A DNA stretch of 64,000 nucleotides from Planococcus halocryophilus (GCF_001687585.2 NZ_CP016537.2:2452001-2516000); one strand, 5' to 3'. Numbered from the stretch's first letter, positions 1-7,722 are shown. Numbers and translations are program-made. Notes: generated by a model from the letters alone, not told the origin.

Positions 1-186
1 ATTACCTGTGAAGGATTACTTGTTGACTTGTCTATGGATCAGCATGCTGAAGTAAGATCAGGTGTTGCTACAAACATTCATACTCCTCTTTGTACTTTAA
101 CAAGGTTAAGCAATGAAGATTTATGTATTACAGTAAAAAGTTCCGCAAAACAAACTTTAATCAGCCTTCAATTAACATCAAAATAA
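1..186 (+). CDS. C-terminal fragment of a helical-repeat (LRV/HEAT-like) protein
   Basis: The frame is open from the first base and ends at a TAA at 184-186, giving 61 residues. Two units have the pattern of variant leucine-rich or HEAT-like repeats: D-x-x-x-E-V-R-x-x-V-A-x-N, then a T-P-L spacer, then L-S-x-E-D-L. Such repeats usually form protein-protein interaction solenoids. The start lies outside the window, so length and function cannot be judged. The family assignment rests on this short pattern only. Confidence 0.5.
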   Translation: MTCEGLLVDLSMDQHAEVRSGVATNIHTPLCTLTRLSNEDLCITVKSSAKQTLISLQLTSK

Positions 187-195
187 ACTTTTGAT

Positions 196-221
196 GTTTA
201 GTTACTACTTTAGATGGCTAT
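196..221 (+). promoter_or_regulatory. SigB-type promoter of csbD-like gene
   Basis: GTTTAG at 196-201 and GGCTAT at 216-221 are 14 bases apart. This is close to the general-stress sigma-B consensus GTTTAA-N12-15-GGGTAT. It lies 37 bases before the CsbD start, and csbD is a known SigB gene in Bacillus subtilis. Confidence 0.6.
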
Positions 222-258
222 TGTATTAACAACAAAAAATTTGAAGGAGGAATCATTA

Positions 259-444
259 ATGAGTGATAATAACGGCTTTTCAGACAAACTAAAAGGTGCT
301 GTGAACAAAGGCAAAGGCGAGATTAAAGACCAAGTTGGAAACGCTACGAATGATACCGATAAGCAAGTTGAGGGTAAAATGGATAAAGCAAAAGGCCATG
401 TCCAAGATAAAATTGGAGATTTCAAAAACAAGAATGAAAAATGA
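259..444 (+). CDS. CsbD-family general stress protein
   Basis: A 61-residue, very hydrophilic protein rich in Lys, Asp and Gly, with the CsbD pattern G-x-x-D-K-L-K-G near the start and repeated G-x-x-x-x-K-G-x-x-x-D segments. CsbD-like proteins are abundant small stress proteins of unknown biochemical role. The ATG at 259 is chosen over an upstream in-frame ATG at 214 because AAGGAGG lies 8 bases before it. A SigB-type promoter is visible upstream and a terminator follows at 447. It probably forms a single-gene unit. Confidence 0.85.
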   Translation: MSDNNGFSDKLKGAVNKGKGEIKDQVGNATNDTDKQVEGKMDKAKGHVQDKIGDFKNKNEK

Positions 445-446
445 TA

Positions 447-475
447 AAAGCCCAGCTAGAAAGCTGGGCTTTTAT
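447..475 (+). terminator. Rho-independent terminator of csbD-like gene
   Basis: Stem AAGCCCAGCT / AGCTGGGCTT with a short AGAA loop, followed by TTATTT. Confidence 0.85.
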
Positions 476-557
476 TTATGTTTTTTAAAGTTTTCAAATA
501 TTAAATCACTCTGTTATAATAAGTATCCGTATATACAAGTTATTTACGGAGGAGCTT

Positions 558-1886
558 ATGATGGAAAAGAATGCGCTTACAAAAATAGATACTTTAACTT
601 TAGGACTTATGCTTTTTGCCCTGTTTCTAGGTGCTGGGAATATCATCTTTCCCCCTTATTTAGGACAACTTGCCGGTGACCAATTAATCTTAGCCATCTT
701 TGGCTTTTTATTAACTGGCGTCGGGCTCCCTTTACTTGGTATTTTAGCAATCGCTAAAGCAGGTGGAGATTTACAGTCGATTGCAGGACGTGTCCATCCC
801 GTTTTCGGAATCGTTTTCACATTAATTGTTTATTTAGCAATTGGTCCTTTCTTTGGGATTCCACGTACAGCAACCGTGGCATTCGAAATTGGGGCTGCTC
901 CTTTTTTGCCATCTACCCTGACTGAATCTTTTTGGCCATTAACAATTTTCACACTAGCTTTCTTTACAATTACTGTTTTGTTTGCGATGAATCCTACAAA
1001 ACTTGTTGATAGAATCGGTAAAATTTTAACTCCCCTATTAATAGCGGTTATTGGCATGCTAGCGATAAAAAGCTTTATCAACCCCATGGGCTCTATAAAT
1101 TCACCTGTTGGAAATTATGACACTGAAGCATTTTTCGAAAGTTTTTTACAAGGCTATCTAACTATGGATGCCATTGCTGCTTTAGTGTTTGGAATCGTTA
1201 TCATCCAGTCAATTCGAAGTAAAGGCGTTACAGATACCCGAGTTATTTTAAAGACTACGGCATATGCTGGATTTATTGCAGCTATTGGGTTGTCTACTGT
1301 TTACTTATCTTTAAGTTATATTGGAGCTACGAGTGTCGAAGCTATCGGCTTACAAGATAACGGTGGTATTATCATCGCTATGGCTTCCCGAGTACTTTAT
1401 GGTGAAATCGGAGGAATCATTTTATCTGTAGCAATTACCTTTGCCTGTTTGACTACGTCTATTGGACTGGTATCTGCTACCGCCCAGTTTTCGTTTAAAA
1501 TTTTCCCTAAGATTTCTTATATGAGTTATGTTTTGTTTTTTGCGATTTTCTCCGCGTTTATAGCAAACATTGGGTTAACTCAATTAATTGCAATCTCTCT
1601 ACCAGTATTGCTCGCTATTTATCCAATCGCTATAGTTTTAGTGATTTTATCATTTTTTGATCGTATTTTTTATCGAAAACCTTTTGTCTATATACTCGCG
1701 TTATCTACAACGGCAGTTATTAGCATATTCGATGCTTTACGCTCATCAGGTATCTCTTTTGAGCAACTAGATTCCATCTTCCATCTTCTTCCGCTTTTTG
1801 AACAAGGAATTGGTTGGGTTTTACCATCTACAATTGCCACGTTAATAGGAATTCTTATCGCTCGAACTGCACACAAGAATAACTAA
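558..1886 (+). CDS. brnQ: BrnQ branched-chain amino acid:cation symporter
   Basis: 442 residues, the usual BrnQ length, with about twelve hydrophobic segments. The N-terminus has the family pattern L-F-A-L-F-L-G-A-G-N-I-I-F-P-P. BrnQ imports leucine, isoleucine and valine across the membrane with Na+ or H+. GGAGG at 549-553 precedes the ATG at 558; a second ATG follows immediately at 561. The gene stands alone between two terminators. No T-box or other leader was recognised, although branched-chain transporters often carry one. Confidence 0.92.
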   Translation: MMEKNALTKIDTLTLGLMLFALFLGAGNIIFPPYLGQLAGDQLILAIFGFLLTGVGLPLLGILAIAKAGGDLQSIAGRVHPVFGIVFTLIVYLAIGPFFGIPRTATVAFEIGAAPFLPSTLTESFWPLTIFTLAFFTITVLFAMNPTKLVDRIGKILTPLLIAVIGMLAIKSFINPMGSINSPVGNYDTEAFFESFLQGYLTMDAIAALVFGIVIIQSIRSKGVTDTRVILKTTAYAGFIAAIGLSTVYLSLSYIGATSVEAIGLQDNGGIIIAMASRVLYGEIGGIILSVAITFACLTTSIGLVSATAQFSFKIFPKISYMSYVLFFAIFSAFIANIGLTQLIAISLPVLLAIYPIAIVLVILSFFDRIFYRKPFVYILALSTTAVISIFDALRSSGISFEQLDSIFHLLPLFEQGIGWVLPSTIATLIGILIARTAHKNN

Positions 1887-1922
1887 AAAAGCGTTCCCGA
1901 AACATTTCGGGAACGCTTTTTA
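1885..1922. terminator. Bidirectional terminator between brnQ and the YflT-like gene
   Basis: Stem AAAAGCGTTCCCGAAA / TTTCGGGAACGCTTTT with A-tract on the left and T-tract on the right, serving the two convergent genes. Confidence 0.85.
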
Positions 1923-1926
1923 TTAT

Positions 1927-2772
1927 TTAGAATAGTCTGGGTGTCGGCGGAGTCGTATTATCGGAATCTCTTTTATGTTGTATATCACGGTGTTCATCAG
2001 GATTGTTTCCTTGATCATTATTAGATTCCTCAAACTCCCTACCAAATGGGGCAGGTCCTAAGTTCGGATCTACTCCCGGTGAAGGTTCATCCTGTCTGCG
2101 ATTAACACCTTTTTCACGCAATAATTCATCTTGACTGTCTTTGTTTTGGAGACCCGGTTCATGATCCATTTCTTTTCGTTGTCTAGTGTGTTCTTCTTTA
2201 TTTAATCCTCCAGTAGGGTGAATTTCATCTCCTTTTAATCGAGAATCTTGGAAACGATCATGTTCACCAGCACGAGCATGTTGATCTTCTCTTGAAACTT
2301 CACGTGTGTAAATTTCATCTGGGTCATGATGTTTTTCTGTATATCGGGAAACAGGATCTGAATCTGGAGTCCCTGCAGTTTCGGCTTCTAAATCCATTGG
2401 TGCGTTCGAATCATCTAAAGAAGAAAAGTGCTCATCTTCAGGGGTTGCCACGTCTCCATCTGTATATAGAAGAACAGCCCCTTTTTCAATTCTACGTTCG
2501 TAATCATCCGTTCTTTCTTTACTCAAATTAAAGCGATCTAACTCTTTTCTGACTATATCTTTTCCACTAAAAAAAGATTTGAAACGATTCGAAAAAGAGT
2601 TTGCTCGATCAGCAGAGACTCCTGATTTCCCAGCAGACTCTACAATTTCTTTGTCGTTTGCCAATAGGTGGATATCTTTTTCATGATATCCTTTCGCCTT
2701 TAATAGTTGTAACGTATGTTCCATTTCTGATTTGCTATAAACGATTTCAAACTCTTGATTTCCTGATTTCAT
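1927..2772 (-). CDS. YflT-like general stress protein with long disordered tail
   Basis: 281 residues. Residues 1-105 match the heat-induced stress protein YflT domain (general stress protein 17M type): an N-terminal strand with V-Y-S-K-S-E, L-L-K-A-K-G-Y, then D-I-H-L-L-A and a G-A-V-L-L-Y-T-D strand near residue 105. The rest is charged and low-complexity, rich in D, E, H, R and P, and probably unstructured. The next gene upstream on this strand encodes a second copy of the domain. A SigB-like promoter is visible at 2808-2834. The biochemical role of the family is unknown. Confidence 0.75.
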   Translation of the reverse strand: MKSGNQEFEIVYSKSEMEHTLQLLKAKGYHEKDIHLLANDKEIVESAGKSGVSADRANSFSNRFKSFFSGKDIVRKELDRFNLSKERTDDYERRIEKGAVLLYTDGDVATPEDEHFSSLDDSNAPMDLEAETAGTPDSDPVSRYTEKHHDPDEIYTREVSREDQHARAGEHDRFQDSRLKGDEIHPTGGLNKEEHTRQRKEMDHEPGLQNKDSQDELLREKGVNRRQDEPSPGVDPNLGPAPFGREFEESNNDQGNNPDEHRDIQHKRDSDNTTPPTPRLF

Positions 2773-2807
2773 TGTTTTGTACCTCCTGTGTGCTAGATTA
2801 CTTTTAC

Positions 2808-2834
2808 TTACCCTGTTCTTCTTATTACTAAAAC
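2808..2834 (-). promoter_or_regulatory. SigB-type promoter, YflT-like gene
   Basis: Read on the minus strand: GTTTTA (2829-2834), 15-base spacer, GGGTAA (2808-2813), about 35 bases upstream of the start at 2772. Confidence 0.5.
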
Positions 2835-2879
2835 CTATCTATAGAAGACTCTTACTCTTAAGATATACGCTGAAAGATT

Positions 2880-3473
2880 TTATTTATATTTTTTATCGTT
2901 TTGGCTATGTTTTTCAGATTCGCTAGAGCCACCTCTAGTTTTTTGAATTTCGGATTTTTCCTCTGTTGTAAAAGAATTGTGATGCTCATCTTTTATTAGA
3001 GTTGCATCTTGCATAAATGTTTCTCCTCGTGCAAAACGATCTTCTTGTTCATCGAAATTATTATCAACCGAATTGATAAATTGATGTCTTTGTTGTTCAT
3101 TAGGATCTTTAGACTCTATTCCATCTTCCTTGCTAGAAATTTCATCAAGAATCGTTTTGTGATCTTCATCTTCATATATAAGTATTCCATCTTTGGCAAG
3201 GTCGCTTGTGTAACGGGATGTCTCTTCTTCTGAAAGCTTCAATGATTTTACTCCTGCACGAATCCCACTGTCTCCTGTAATAAATCCTTTGAATTTATCA
3301 GTAAATGTATCAACATCTGTACCTTCTAAAGAAATGTTCTCAAAATGCTTTGTATCTTTAGCCATAACATGAAGATCCCGCTCTTTATACCCAGAAGCTT
3401 TCAAGTCATTAATCTTCTCCAGTAAATCATTTTCTGAGAATACGACTGCTAGAACTTTATTGTGTGATCTCAT
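2880..3473 (-). CDS. Second YflT-like general stress protein
   Basis: 197 residues from the ATG at 3473, which has GGAGG 8 bases upstream at 3482-3486; an upstream in-frame start is less likely. It has the same layout as its neighbour: a YflT-type domain (about residues 1-100, with L-K-A-S-G-Y, D-L-H-V-M-A and D-G-I-L-I-Y-E-D-E) and a charged tail containing similar H/D/E-rich segments. The two genes look like an old tandem duplication. A SigB-like promoter at 3516-3541 suggests separate stress transcription. Confidence 0.75.
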   Translation of the reverse strand: MRSHNKVLAVVFSENDLLEKINDLKASGYKERDLHVMAKDTKHFENISLEGTDVDTFTDKFKGFITGDSGIRAGVKSLKLSEEETSRYTSDLAKDGILIYEDEDHKTILDEISSKEDGIESKDPNEQQRHQFINSVDNNFDEQEDRFARGETFMQDATLIKDEHHNSFTTEEKSEIQKTRGGSSESEKHSQNDKKYK

Positions 3474-3515
3474 ATAAAAAACCTCCATAAATTTAATAGA
3501 CACTGTATTCTGTCT

Positions 3516-3541
3516 TTACCCATTACTGAACAATCCTTAAC
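3516..3541 (-). promoter_or_regulatory. SigB-type promoter, second YflT-like gene
   Basis: Minus strand: GTTAAG (3536-3541), 14-base spacer, GGGTAA (3516-3521), about 43 bases before the start at 3473. Confidence 0.5.
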
Positions 3542-3945
3542 GTGCTTTGACATTAGATTTTTCATAAGGAGTAAAAAGCTATATAAATACCAAGTATAAG
3601 GGCAAATTAAACAAAAATCTTTCCCCACCAACAATAACCAATTCAAAATACCTAATAAAATTACTAATTTGGAATTTTTTAATTTTACATTTTGTGTAGT
3701 AAGCATATTTTCCCTTTTTTTCAAATTCGCCCATTTCTAAAATAAAAAAGCAGTCTATTTTGAAAATTGATGATATCATAGATGAAAGATGTTAAAAAAG
3801 TGAAATATAGGATGTGGAGGCGGCTATTATCGTACTTGGCGATCTATTTTCTTCTTATTTTTCGGATGGTCCGAGGAAGACGGAAAACAATTCTCCTACC
3901 TGGCTGACAGAAGTACTGCCCTTACAGAAAGAAAGGAGAGCAGTA
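3542..3945. other. Intergenic region upstream of the RRNPP regulator
   Basis: AT-rich. The part from about 3811 to 3945 is less AT-rich and open in two plus-strand frames, but has no well-placed ribosome binding site before 3932. It is probably the regulator's untranslated leader. No known riboswitch or operator was recognised. Confidence 0.4.
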
Positions 3946-5241
3946 ATGGACACGGGAATGCGTTTAAAATACCATCGTTTGAAGCAAAAAATCAGTTTAG
4001 AAGAATTCTCCTCTGGCATACTGTCTCCCAGAGAGCTTAAGAAAATTGAAAGTGGCGTCAAAGACCCGGCATTAAAAGAACTCGAGGCTTTGTGCAAGAA
4101 ACTGGCTATACCTTTAGCCCCTAAAGATAATCCAATCGGAAAAGTTCTCGTAAAGAACTTTAAAAACTCTTTGTTGCACCCTCAAAACAAAGCTGAAATC
4201 ATGGAGCAGTACAATGACATCCAAGGGCATCCTTTATTACACGCTGATGAAGATGTCGAGTTGGAATATTGTATTCAACAAATTAGGTATTACATTATCA
4301 CTGGAGATTTGGATAGTGCTGAAGAAAAAATCAAAGAAATGGAACGTTTCAGAGAGTTTATGAGCCAGGAACAGTTTTACTTGTTTCATAAGTACAACGG
4401 TAACTACAATTATATTCTCAATGATTACGAGAAAGCGTTGAAAACTTATCTGGTTGCAGAAAAAATCGCGCCGAACACCATCTCCGCTTCAGAACTTGGC
4501 GACCTTTATTATTCAATCGGAATTTCCAGCACTAATTGCAGAGAAACAGAAAAAGCTTTTAAGTATACTGAAATGGCATTAAAAATTTATCAACAGGAAT
4601 TTATTCCAAAGCGTATTGTAGAATGCCATTTGAACATCGCAATAACGCATCAGCATTTTGGCAATTTCAAAATGTCGATGGATCATTACAAAAATGCTTT
4701 AACCATCGGCAATAAATTAGAAATTGATATTTTACGATTTACAACAGAATTTAATCTAGGTTATTCATATTTTTTATTTCAAAATTATAACCAATCTATT
4801 ACTCATATAGAAAATTCATTAAAATACATTCACCCAGAATATACTGCTGACCTTTTATTAAGTTACTGTATTTTAATTAAATGCCAATATGAAGTAAAGA
4901 ATTTCGATGCTGCAAGAGAATGGCTTCGTAAAGGCATGGAAATTGTTGAAAATAAAAAATTAAATATAAATTCTCCAACAAACCATATATTTAAAGAAGC
5001 CTATATTGAATTTATATGTTTAGTACATCTTTTAGATGAGAACTATGAAGACTTTGAAGATTATGTACTAAATCAATTGATTCCGAGCCTTGAAGCTACA
5101 GATAATTATTTTGAAAGCGGATATTACTTCGGACATTTGGGTAAATTATATTATGAGCAAGAACGTTATAAAGAAGCTGCTGAAATATTGAATAAAGCAA
5201 AAGAATCGTATAAGAAGATTAATACATTATTTGGGGAGTGA
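3946..5241 (+). CDS. RRNPP-type quorum-sensing regulator (HTH + TPR)
   Basis: 431 residues from the ATG at 3946, chosen because AAAGGAG lies 7 bases upstream at 3932-3938; the frame extends further upstream without a ribosome site. Residues about 3-58 form a Xre/Cro-type helix-turn-helix (R-L-K-Y-H-R-L-K-Q, then E-L-K-K-I-E-S-G). Residues about 95-425 are helical with repeated TPR spacing (for example L-G-D-L-Y-Y-S-I-G and H-L-G-K-L-Y-Y-E). This is the layout and length of PlcR and NprR, which bind a re-imported peptide through the TPRs. The next gene, 5 bases downstream, encodes an exported repeat precursor, so this is very likely its receptor. Targets are not visible. Confidence 0.85.
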   Translation: MDTGMRLKYHRLKQKISLEEFSSGILSPRELKKIESGVKDPALKELEALCKKLAIPLAPKDNPIGKVLVKNFKNSLLHPQNKAEIMEQYNDIQGHPLLHADEDVELEYCIQQIRYYIITGDLDSAEEKIKEMERFREFMSQEQFYLFHKYNGNYNYILNDYEKALKTYLVAEKIAPNTISASELGDLYYSIGISSTNCRETEKAFKYTEMALKIYQQEFIPKRIVECHLNIAITHQHFGNFKMSMDHYKNALTIGNKLEIDILRFTTEFNLGYSYFLFQNYNQSITHIENSLKYIHPEYTADLLLSYCILIKCQYEVKNFDAAREWLRKGMEIVENKKLNINSPTNHIFKEAYIEFICLVHLLDENYEDFEDYVLNQLIPSLEATDNYFESGYYFGHLGKLYYEQERYKEAAEILNKAKESYKKINTLFGE

Positions 5242-5246
5242 ATGTA

Positions 5247-5822
5247 ATGAAAAAAGGAATTACCATTTTATTTTTCTCTGTTCTTGCAATTAACGGTTTA
5301 TCATTCGGCATCAATTTAAATTCTGATAATGAAGTTGCTGTTCAAGCTCGTGTTCCTGAACCTTGGGCTGTTGGCACTGAAGTTGCTGTTCAAGCTCGTG
5401 TTCCTGAACCTTGGGCTGTTGGCACTGAAGTTGCTGTTCAAGCTCGCGTCCCTGAGCCTTGGGCTGTTGGCACTGAAGTCGCTGTTCAAGCTCGTGTTCC
5501 TGAGCCTTGGGCTGTTGGCACTGAAGTCGCTGTTCAAGCTCGCGTTCCTGAGCCTTGGGCTGTTGGCACTGAAGTCGCTGTTCAAGCTCGTGTTCCTGAG
5601 CCTTGGGCTGTTGGCACTGAAGTCGCTGTTCAAGCTCGTGTTCCTGAGCCTTGGGCTGTTGGCACTGAAGTCGCTGTTCAAGCTCGTGTTCCTGAGCCTT
5701 GGGCTGTTGGCACTGAAGTCGCTGTTCAAGCTCGTGTTCCTGAGCCTTGGGCTGTTGGCACTGAAGTTGCTGTTCAAGCTCGTGTTCCTGAACCTTGGTC
5801 TGTTGGATCTTCAAAATTATAA
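5247..5822 (+). CDS. Exported multi-copy signal-peptide precursor (10 tandem 16-aa repeats)
   Basis: 191 residues from the ATG at 5247 with GGGGAG 8 bases upstream, 5 bases after the regulator's stop. An in-frame GTG at 5238 is too close to the ribosome site. Residues 1-24 look like a Sec signal (K-K, then a hydrophobic run). From residue 29, nine identical 16-residue units E-V-A-V-Q-A-R-V-P-E-P-W-A-V-G-T follow, then a tenth ending W-S-V-G-S-S-K-L. V-Q-A in the first unit could be the signal peptidase site. Known RRNPP propeptides (Phr, PapR, NprX) are exported, cut to 5-10 residues and re-imported, usually with one copy each. The mature peptide here cannot be read from sequence; the P-E-P-W-A-V-G core is my best guess. 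Confidence 0.85.
   Translation: MKKGITILFFSVLAINGLSFGINLNSDNEVAVQARVPEPWAVGTEVAVQARVPEPWAVGTEVAVQARVPEPWAVGTEVAVQARVPEPWAVGTEVAVQARVPEPWAVGTEVAVQARVPEPWAVGTEVAVQARVPEPWAVGTEVAVQARVPEPWAVGTEVAVQARVPEPWAVGTEVAVQARVPEPWSVGSSKL
5331..5819 (+). repeat. 48-bp tandem repeat, 10 copies
   Basis: Nine 48-base units fill 5331-5762 and a divergent tenth ends at 5819. Copies 1 and 2 are identical; copies 4 and 6-9 are identical. All differences among the first nine copies are synonymous (GTT/GTC, CGT/CGC, GAA/GAG). The array stays in frame with the precursor gene and creates long shadow frames on both strands. Confidence 0.95.
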
Positions 5823-5831
5823 TTTTTCAAT

Positions 5832-5876
5832 AAAAAGAAGGAAGTTGCTTATACTTTAAGCAACTTCCTTCTTTTT
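5832..5876. terminator. Long symmetric bidirectional terminator
   Basis: Near-perfect stem AAAAAGAAGGAAGTTGCTT / AAGCAACTTCCTTCTTTTT. It ends the signal-peptide gene and the convergent hydrolase gene, whose stop codon lies inside the stem's right edge. Confidence 0.9.
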
Positions 5877-6609
5877 ATTGATTTTGCTTTTTATCTATTA
5901 AGCATTCTTCAACAAACCGGTTAAAAATATTCATTGAAGCTTCATCGCCTTGAAGAGCAAATTCTTCCGGATGCCACTGAATTCCCATAGCAAATTGGTG
6001 ATGTTTACTTTCCAATGCTTCAACTAACCCGTCAGCAGCATAGGCAGCTACAGTAAGCTGTGGTGAAACATCTTTTACGCCTTGGTGATGGAAAGAATTT
6101 ACGTTAAATTTTTTCTCTTTCATAATATCATATAATAAACTGTCATCTTCTAAAATTACAGAGTGCGTTCGATGCGTTCGCATCGCTTTTTGTTTGTGTT
6201 GATGTAGTTCCCCTTCAAATTGAGATTCTAAATCTTGATAATTAGTACCTCCTAAGGAAACATTAAACATCTGCAAACCTCGGCACATCCCAATAAATGG
6301 CTTATCTAACTCAAGAAACTTTAGTATTAGTTCTTTTTCGTACTTATCACTTCCTGGATAAACAGCTCCGAGCTTTAAATGTGGTTCTTCTCCGTATAGA
6401 GTGGGGTTAATATCACCACCACCAGTGACAATCAGACCATCTAACCTTTCACATAATAATGGAATATCTTCCTCATCTACGATAGGTACTATTAACGGCA
6501 ATCCTCCTGCGCGTAAAATTGCTCTTCCATATACAGGATCAAGCGAATAAGTTTGGTTTTCTTCAACTCGAGCAGTTATGCCAATTACTGGCTTATCTTT
6601 TTTCGCCAT
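5875..6609 (-). CDS. Gamma-glutamyl hydrolase-like class I amidotransferase (peptidase C26)
   Basis: 244 residues, the usual length for the PuuD/peptidase C26 group. Visible motifs are G-L-I-V-T-G-G-G-D-I-N-P, the nucleophile elbow G-M-C-R-G-L-Q and the catalytic G-I-Q-W-H-P-E near residue 212. Family members hydrolyse gamma-glutamyl amides such as gamma-glutamyl-GABA or folyl-polyglutamate; the substrate here is unknown. An almost perfect SigB-type promoter lies 44 bases upstream, so it is probably stress-induced. It stands alone and convergent to the quorum-sensing pair. Confidence 0.8.
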   Translation of the reverse strand: MAKKDKPVIGITARVEENQTYSLDPVYGRAILRAGGLPLIVPIVDEEDIPLLCERLDGLIVTGGGDINPTLYGEEPHLKLGAVYPGSDKYEKELILKFLELDKPFIGMCRGLQMFNVSLGGTNYQDLESQFEGELHQHKQKAMRTHRTHSVILEDDSLLYDIMKEKKFNVNSFHHQGVKDVSPQLTVAAYAADGLVEALESKHHQFAMGIQWHPEEFALQGDEASMNIFNRFVEECLIDKKQNQ

Positions 6610-6652
6610 GTTTTCCCTCTTCTCTACTTGATTGCATCATGCATTTTATTCT

Positions 6653-6679
6653 ATACCCTGTCTCTTAAAATCTATAAAC
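6653..6679 (-). promoter_or_regulatory. SigB-type promoter of the C26 hydrolase gene
   Basis: Minus strand: GTTTAT (6674-6679), 15-base spacer, GGGTAT (6653-6658). This is the best SigB match in the first 10 kb. Confidence 0.65.
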
Positions 6680-6759
6680 ATTTTGATATATTTTTTACTT
6701 ACTATTTTCAAATTTATGGTAATACATATTGGCAGGAGATTTATACAAAGGGATAGGTA

Positions 6760-6867
6760 ATGCGTATTGTGAAAACTTATTCATCAATTTTTTATCAAGT
6801 TCATAAACGACTAGATTACACAGAAAGTGAAATAAAAGATGAACAAAAGAAAAAGGCGAATTCATAA
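6760..6867 (+). CDS. Possible 35-residue small protein
   Basis: ATG at 6760 with AAAGGG 7 bases upstream and a TAA at 6865. The peptide starts M-R-I-V-K-T-Y-S-S-I-F-Y-Q-V-H and ends with a highly charged K/E/D helix. It lies on the plus strand between two minus-strand genes and is not recognised as any family. Support is the ribosome site and the amphipathic composition only. Confidence 0.4.
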   Translation: MRIVKTYSSIFYQVHKRLDYTESEIKDEQKKKANS

Positions 6868-6899
6868 GCGAATCGGCCTCCATTGAAATTACTCTTGTA

Positions 6900-7241
6900 T
6901 TAAATTTCATTTACTGTTTTCTCTAAAGGATCAAAGCGAAACCGCACTAAATCAACCTGATCATTAGAGTCGACTTCAACACCTTCTTTTTGAAGTAGCT
7001 TTCTTTGGGAAAATCGTCCTTCTTCATCATTAAGTGCAATTTGACCTTGCTTGTTGACGATTCTATGCCAAGGTAAGTTATGTTTGTCACTCATACTGTG
7101 GAGGATTCTCGTCACTTGCCTAGCTGCTCGAGGACTGCCAGCTATCGCAGCGACTTGCCCATATGTCATGATTTTACCTGCTGGAATCTGTTTTATTATA
7201 TTTAATGCTTTTTCAGTGAAGGTCTGCATTTCTTCATCCAT
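6900..7241 (-). CDS. Alkyltransferase-like protein (ATL), MGMT family without the acceptor cysteine
   Basis: 113 residues, matching the DNA-binding domain of O6-alkylguanine-DNA alkyltransferase. It has the helix-turn-helix with A-A-R-Q-V near residue 41 (arginine finger), and P-W-H-R at residues 57-60 where true MGMT has P-C-H-R. Trp in place of the alkyl-accepting Cys is the hallmark of ATL proteins, which bind alkylated guanine and hand it to nucleotide excision repair. Start at ATG 7241, one base after the upstream gene's stop; a TTG at 7271 is the alternative. It is co-transcribed with 7243-7722. Confidence 0.85.
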   Translation of the reverse strand: MDEEMQTFTEKALNIIKQIPAGKIMTYGQVAAIAGSPRAARQVTRILHSMSDKHNLPWHRIVNKQGQIALNDEEGRFSQRKLLQKEGVEVDSNDQVDLVRFRFDPLEKTVNEI

Positions 7242-7242
7242 C

Positions 7243-7722
7243 CTATTGCGCTTTTTTCTTTTGACTCTCAACTTCCATTAATAAACGTCCACTTTTATAA
7301 TCTTCCAGAAGCTCCTGTACAAACTCATATAATGGTAAATTCCCTGTATCTTTCGCAAGCCCGTTGCTTTCGGCGTGCACACACTTATAATACTCTACCA
7401 TTCTACCAACTAATTCCTCAAGACCTTCAAGCGACTGTTCATCATCATGTTTTAATGGACGTTTTGAGTCAATGGCTGTTGCCTCATTTAAATATAAAAA
7501 CTTCATTTGGTCGATATCGTCAATAGTTTGATCAAATAGCTGCTGGTTTCGATCTAATCGATAAAAGCTTCTCCAATAAACAAAAATTTCTTTTGCGATA
7601 CCCAGCTTTTTCGCTCCAAGGGAAGAATTCAACCCTTCTACTACACATATTTCATGCATAATTTTCCTCAAAGACTTTTTATATTCTCTTTCTACCACAC
7701 CTTTATATTGCATATACTTCAT
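7243..7722 (-). CDS. Hypothetical protein with possible N-terminal HTH
   Basis: 159 residues, soluble and charged. Residues about 20-50 (I-C-V-V-E-G-L-N-S-S-L-G-A-K-K-L-G-I) look like a helix-turn-helix of the kind that reads as A-K-K-L-G-I-x-x-x-x-V, but no family is recognised. The rest is helical. GGGAGG precedes the ATG at 7722. It is followed after one base by the ATL gene, suggesting one operon and possibly coupled translation. Function unknown. Confidence 0.65.
   Translation of the reverse strand: MKYMQYKGVVEREYKKSLRKIMHEICVVEGLNSSLGAKKLGIAKEIFVYWRSFYRLDRNQQLFDQTIDDIDQMKFLYLNEATAIDSKRPLKHDDEQSLEGLEELVGRMVEYYKCVHAESNGLAKDTGNLPLYEFVQELLEDYKSGRLLMEVESQKKKAQ

Noticed and set aside
830..1087. 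Antisense open frame inside brnQ, and similar shadow frames inside most large genes
   Set aside because: Each lies wholly within a well-supported gene on the other strand, without family resemblance or ribosome site.
3811..3906. A 31-codon frame encoding a basic, hydrophobic peptide just upstream of the RRNPP regulator
   Set aside because: No ribosome binding site with usable spacing precedes its ATG. It more likely lies in the untranslated leader, although a short leader peptide cannot be excluded.
3814..3945. N-terminal extension of the RRNPP regulator by 44 codons
   Set aside because: It lacks a ribosome site and does not fit the usual start of the helix-turn-helix domain, whereas ATG 3946 has AAAGGAG at ideal distance.
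5311..5859. Three further long open frames across the repeat array, two on the minus and one on the plus strand
   Set aside because: They are by-products of a 48-base repeat, which keeps every stop-free frame open along its length. Only the reported frame has a ribosome site, a signal peptide and synonymous-only variation.
6695..6910. Minus-strand frame of 71 codons between the C26 hydrolase and ATL genes
   Set aside because: Odd composition, no ribosome site and overlap with a better-supported small plus-strand frame at 6760.
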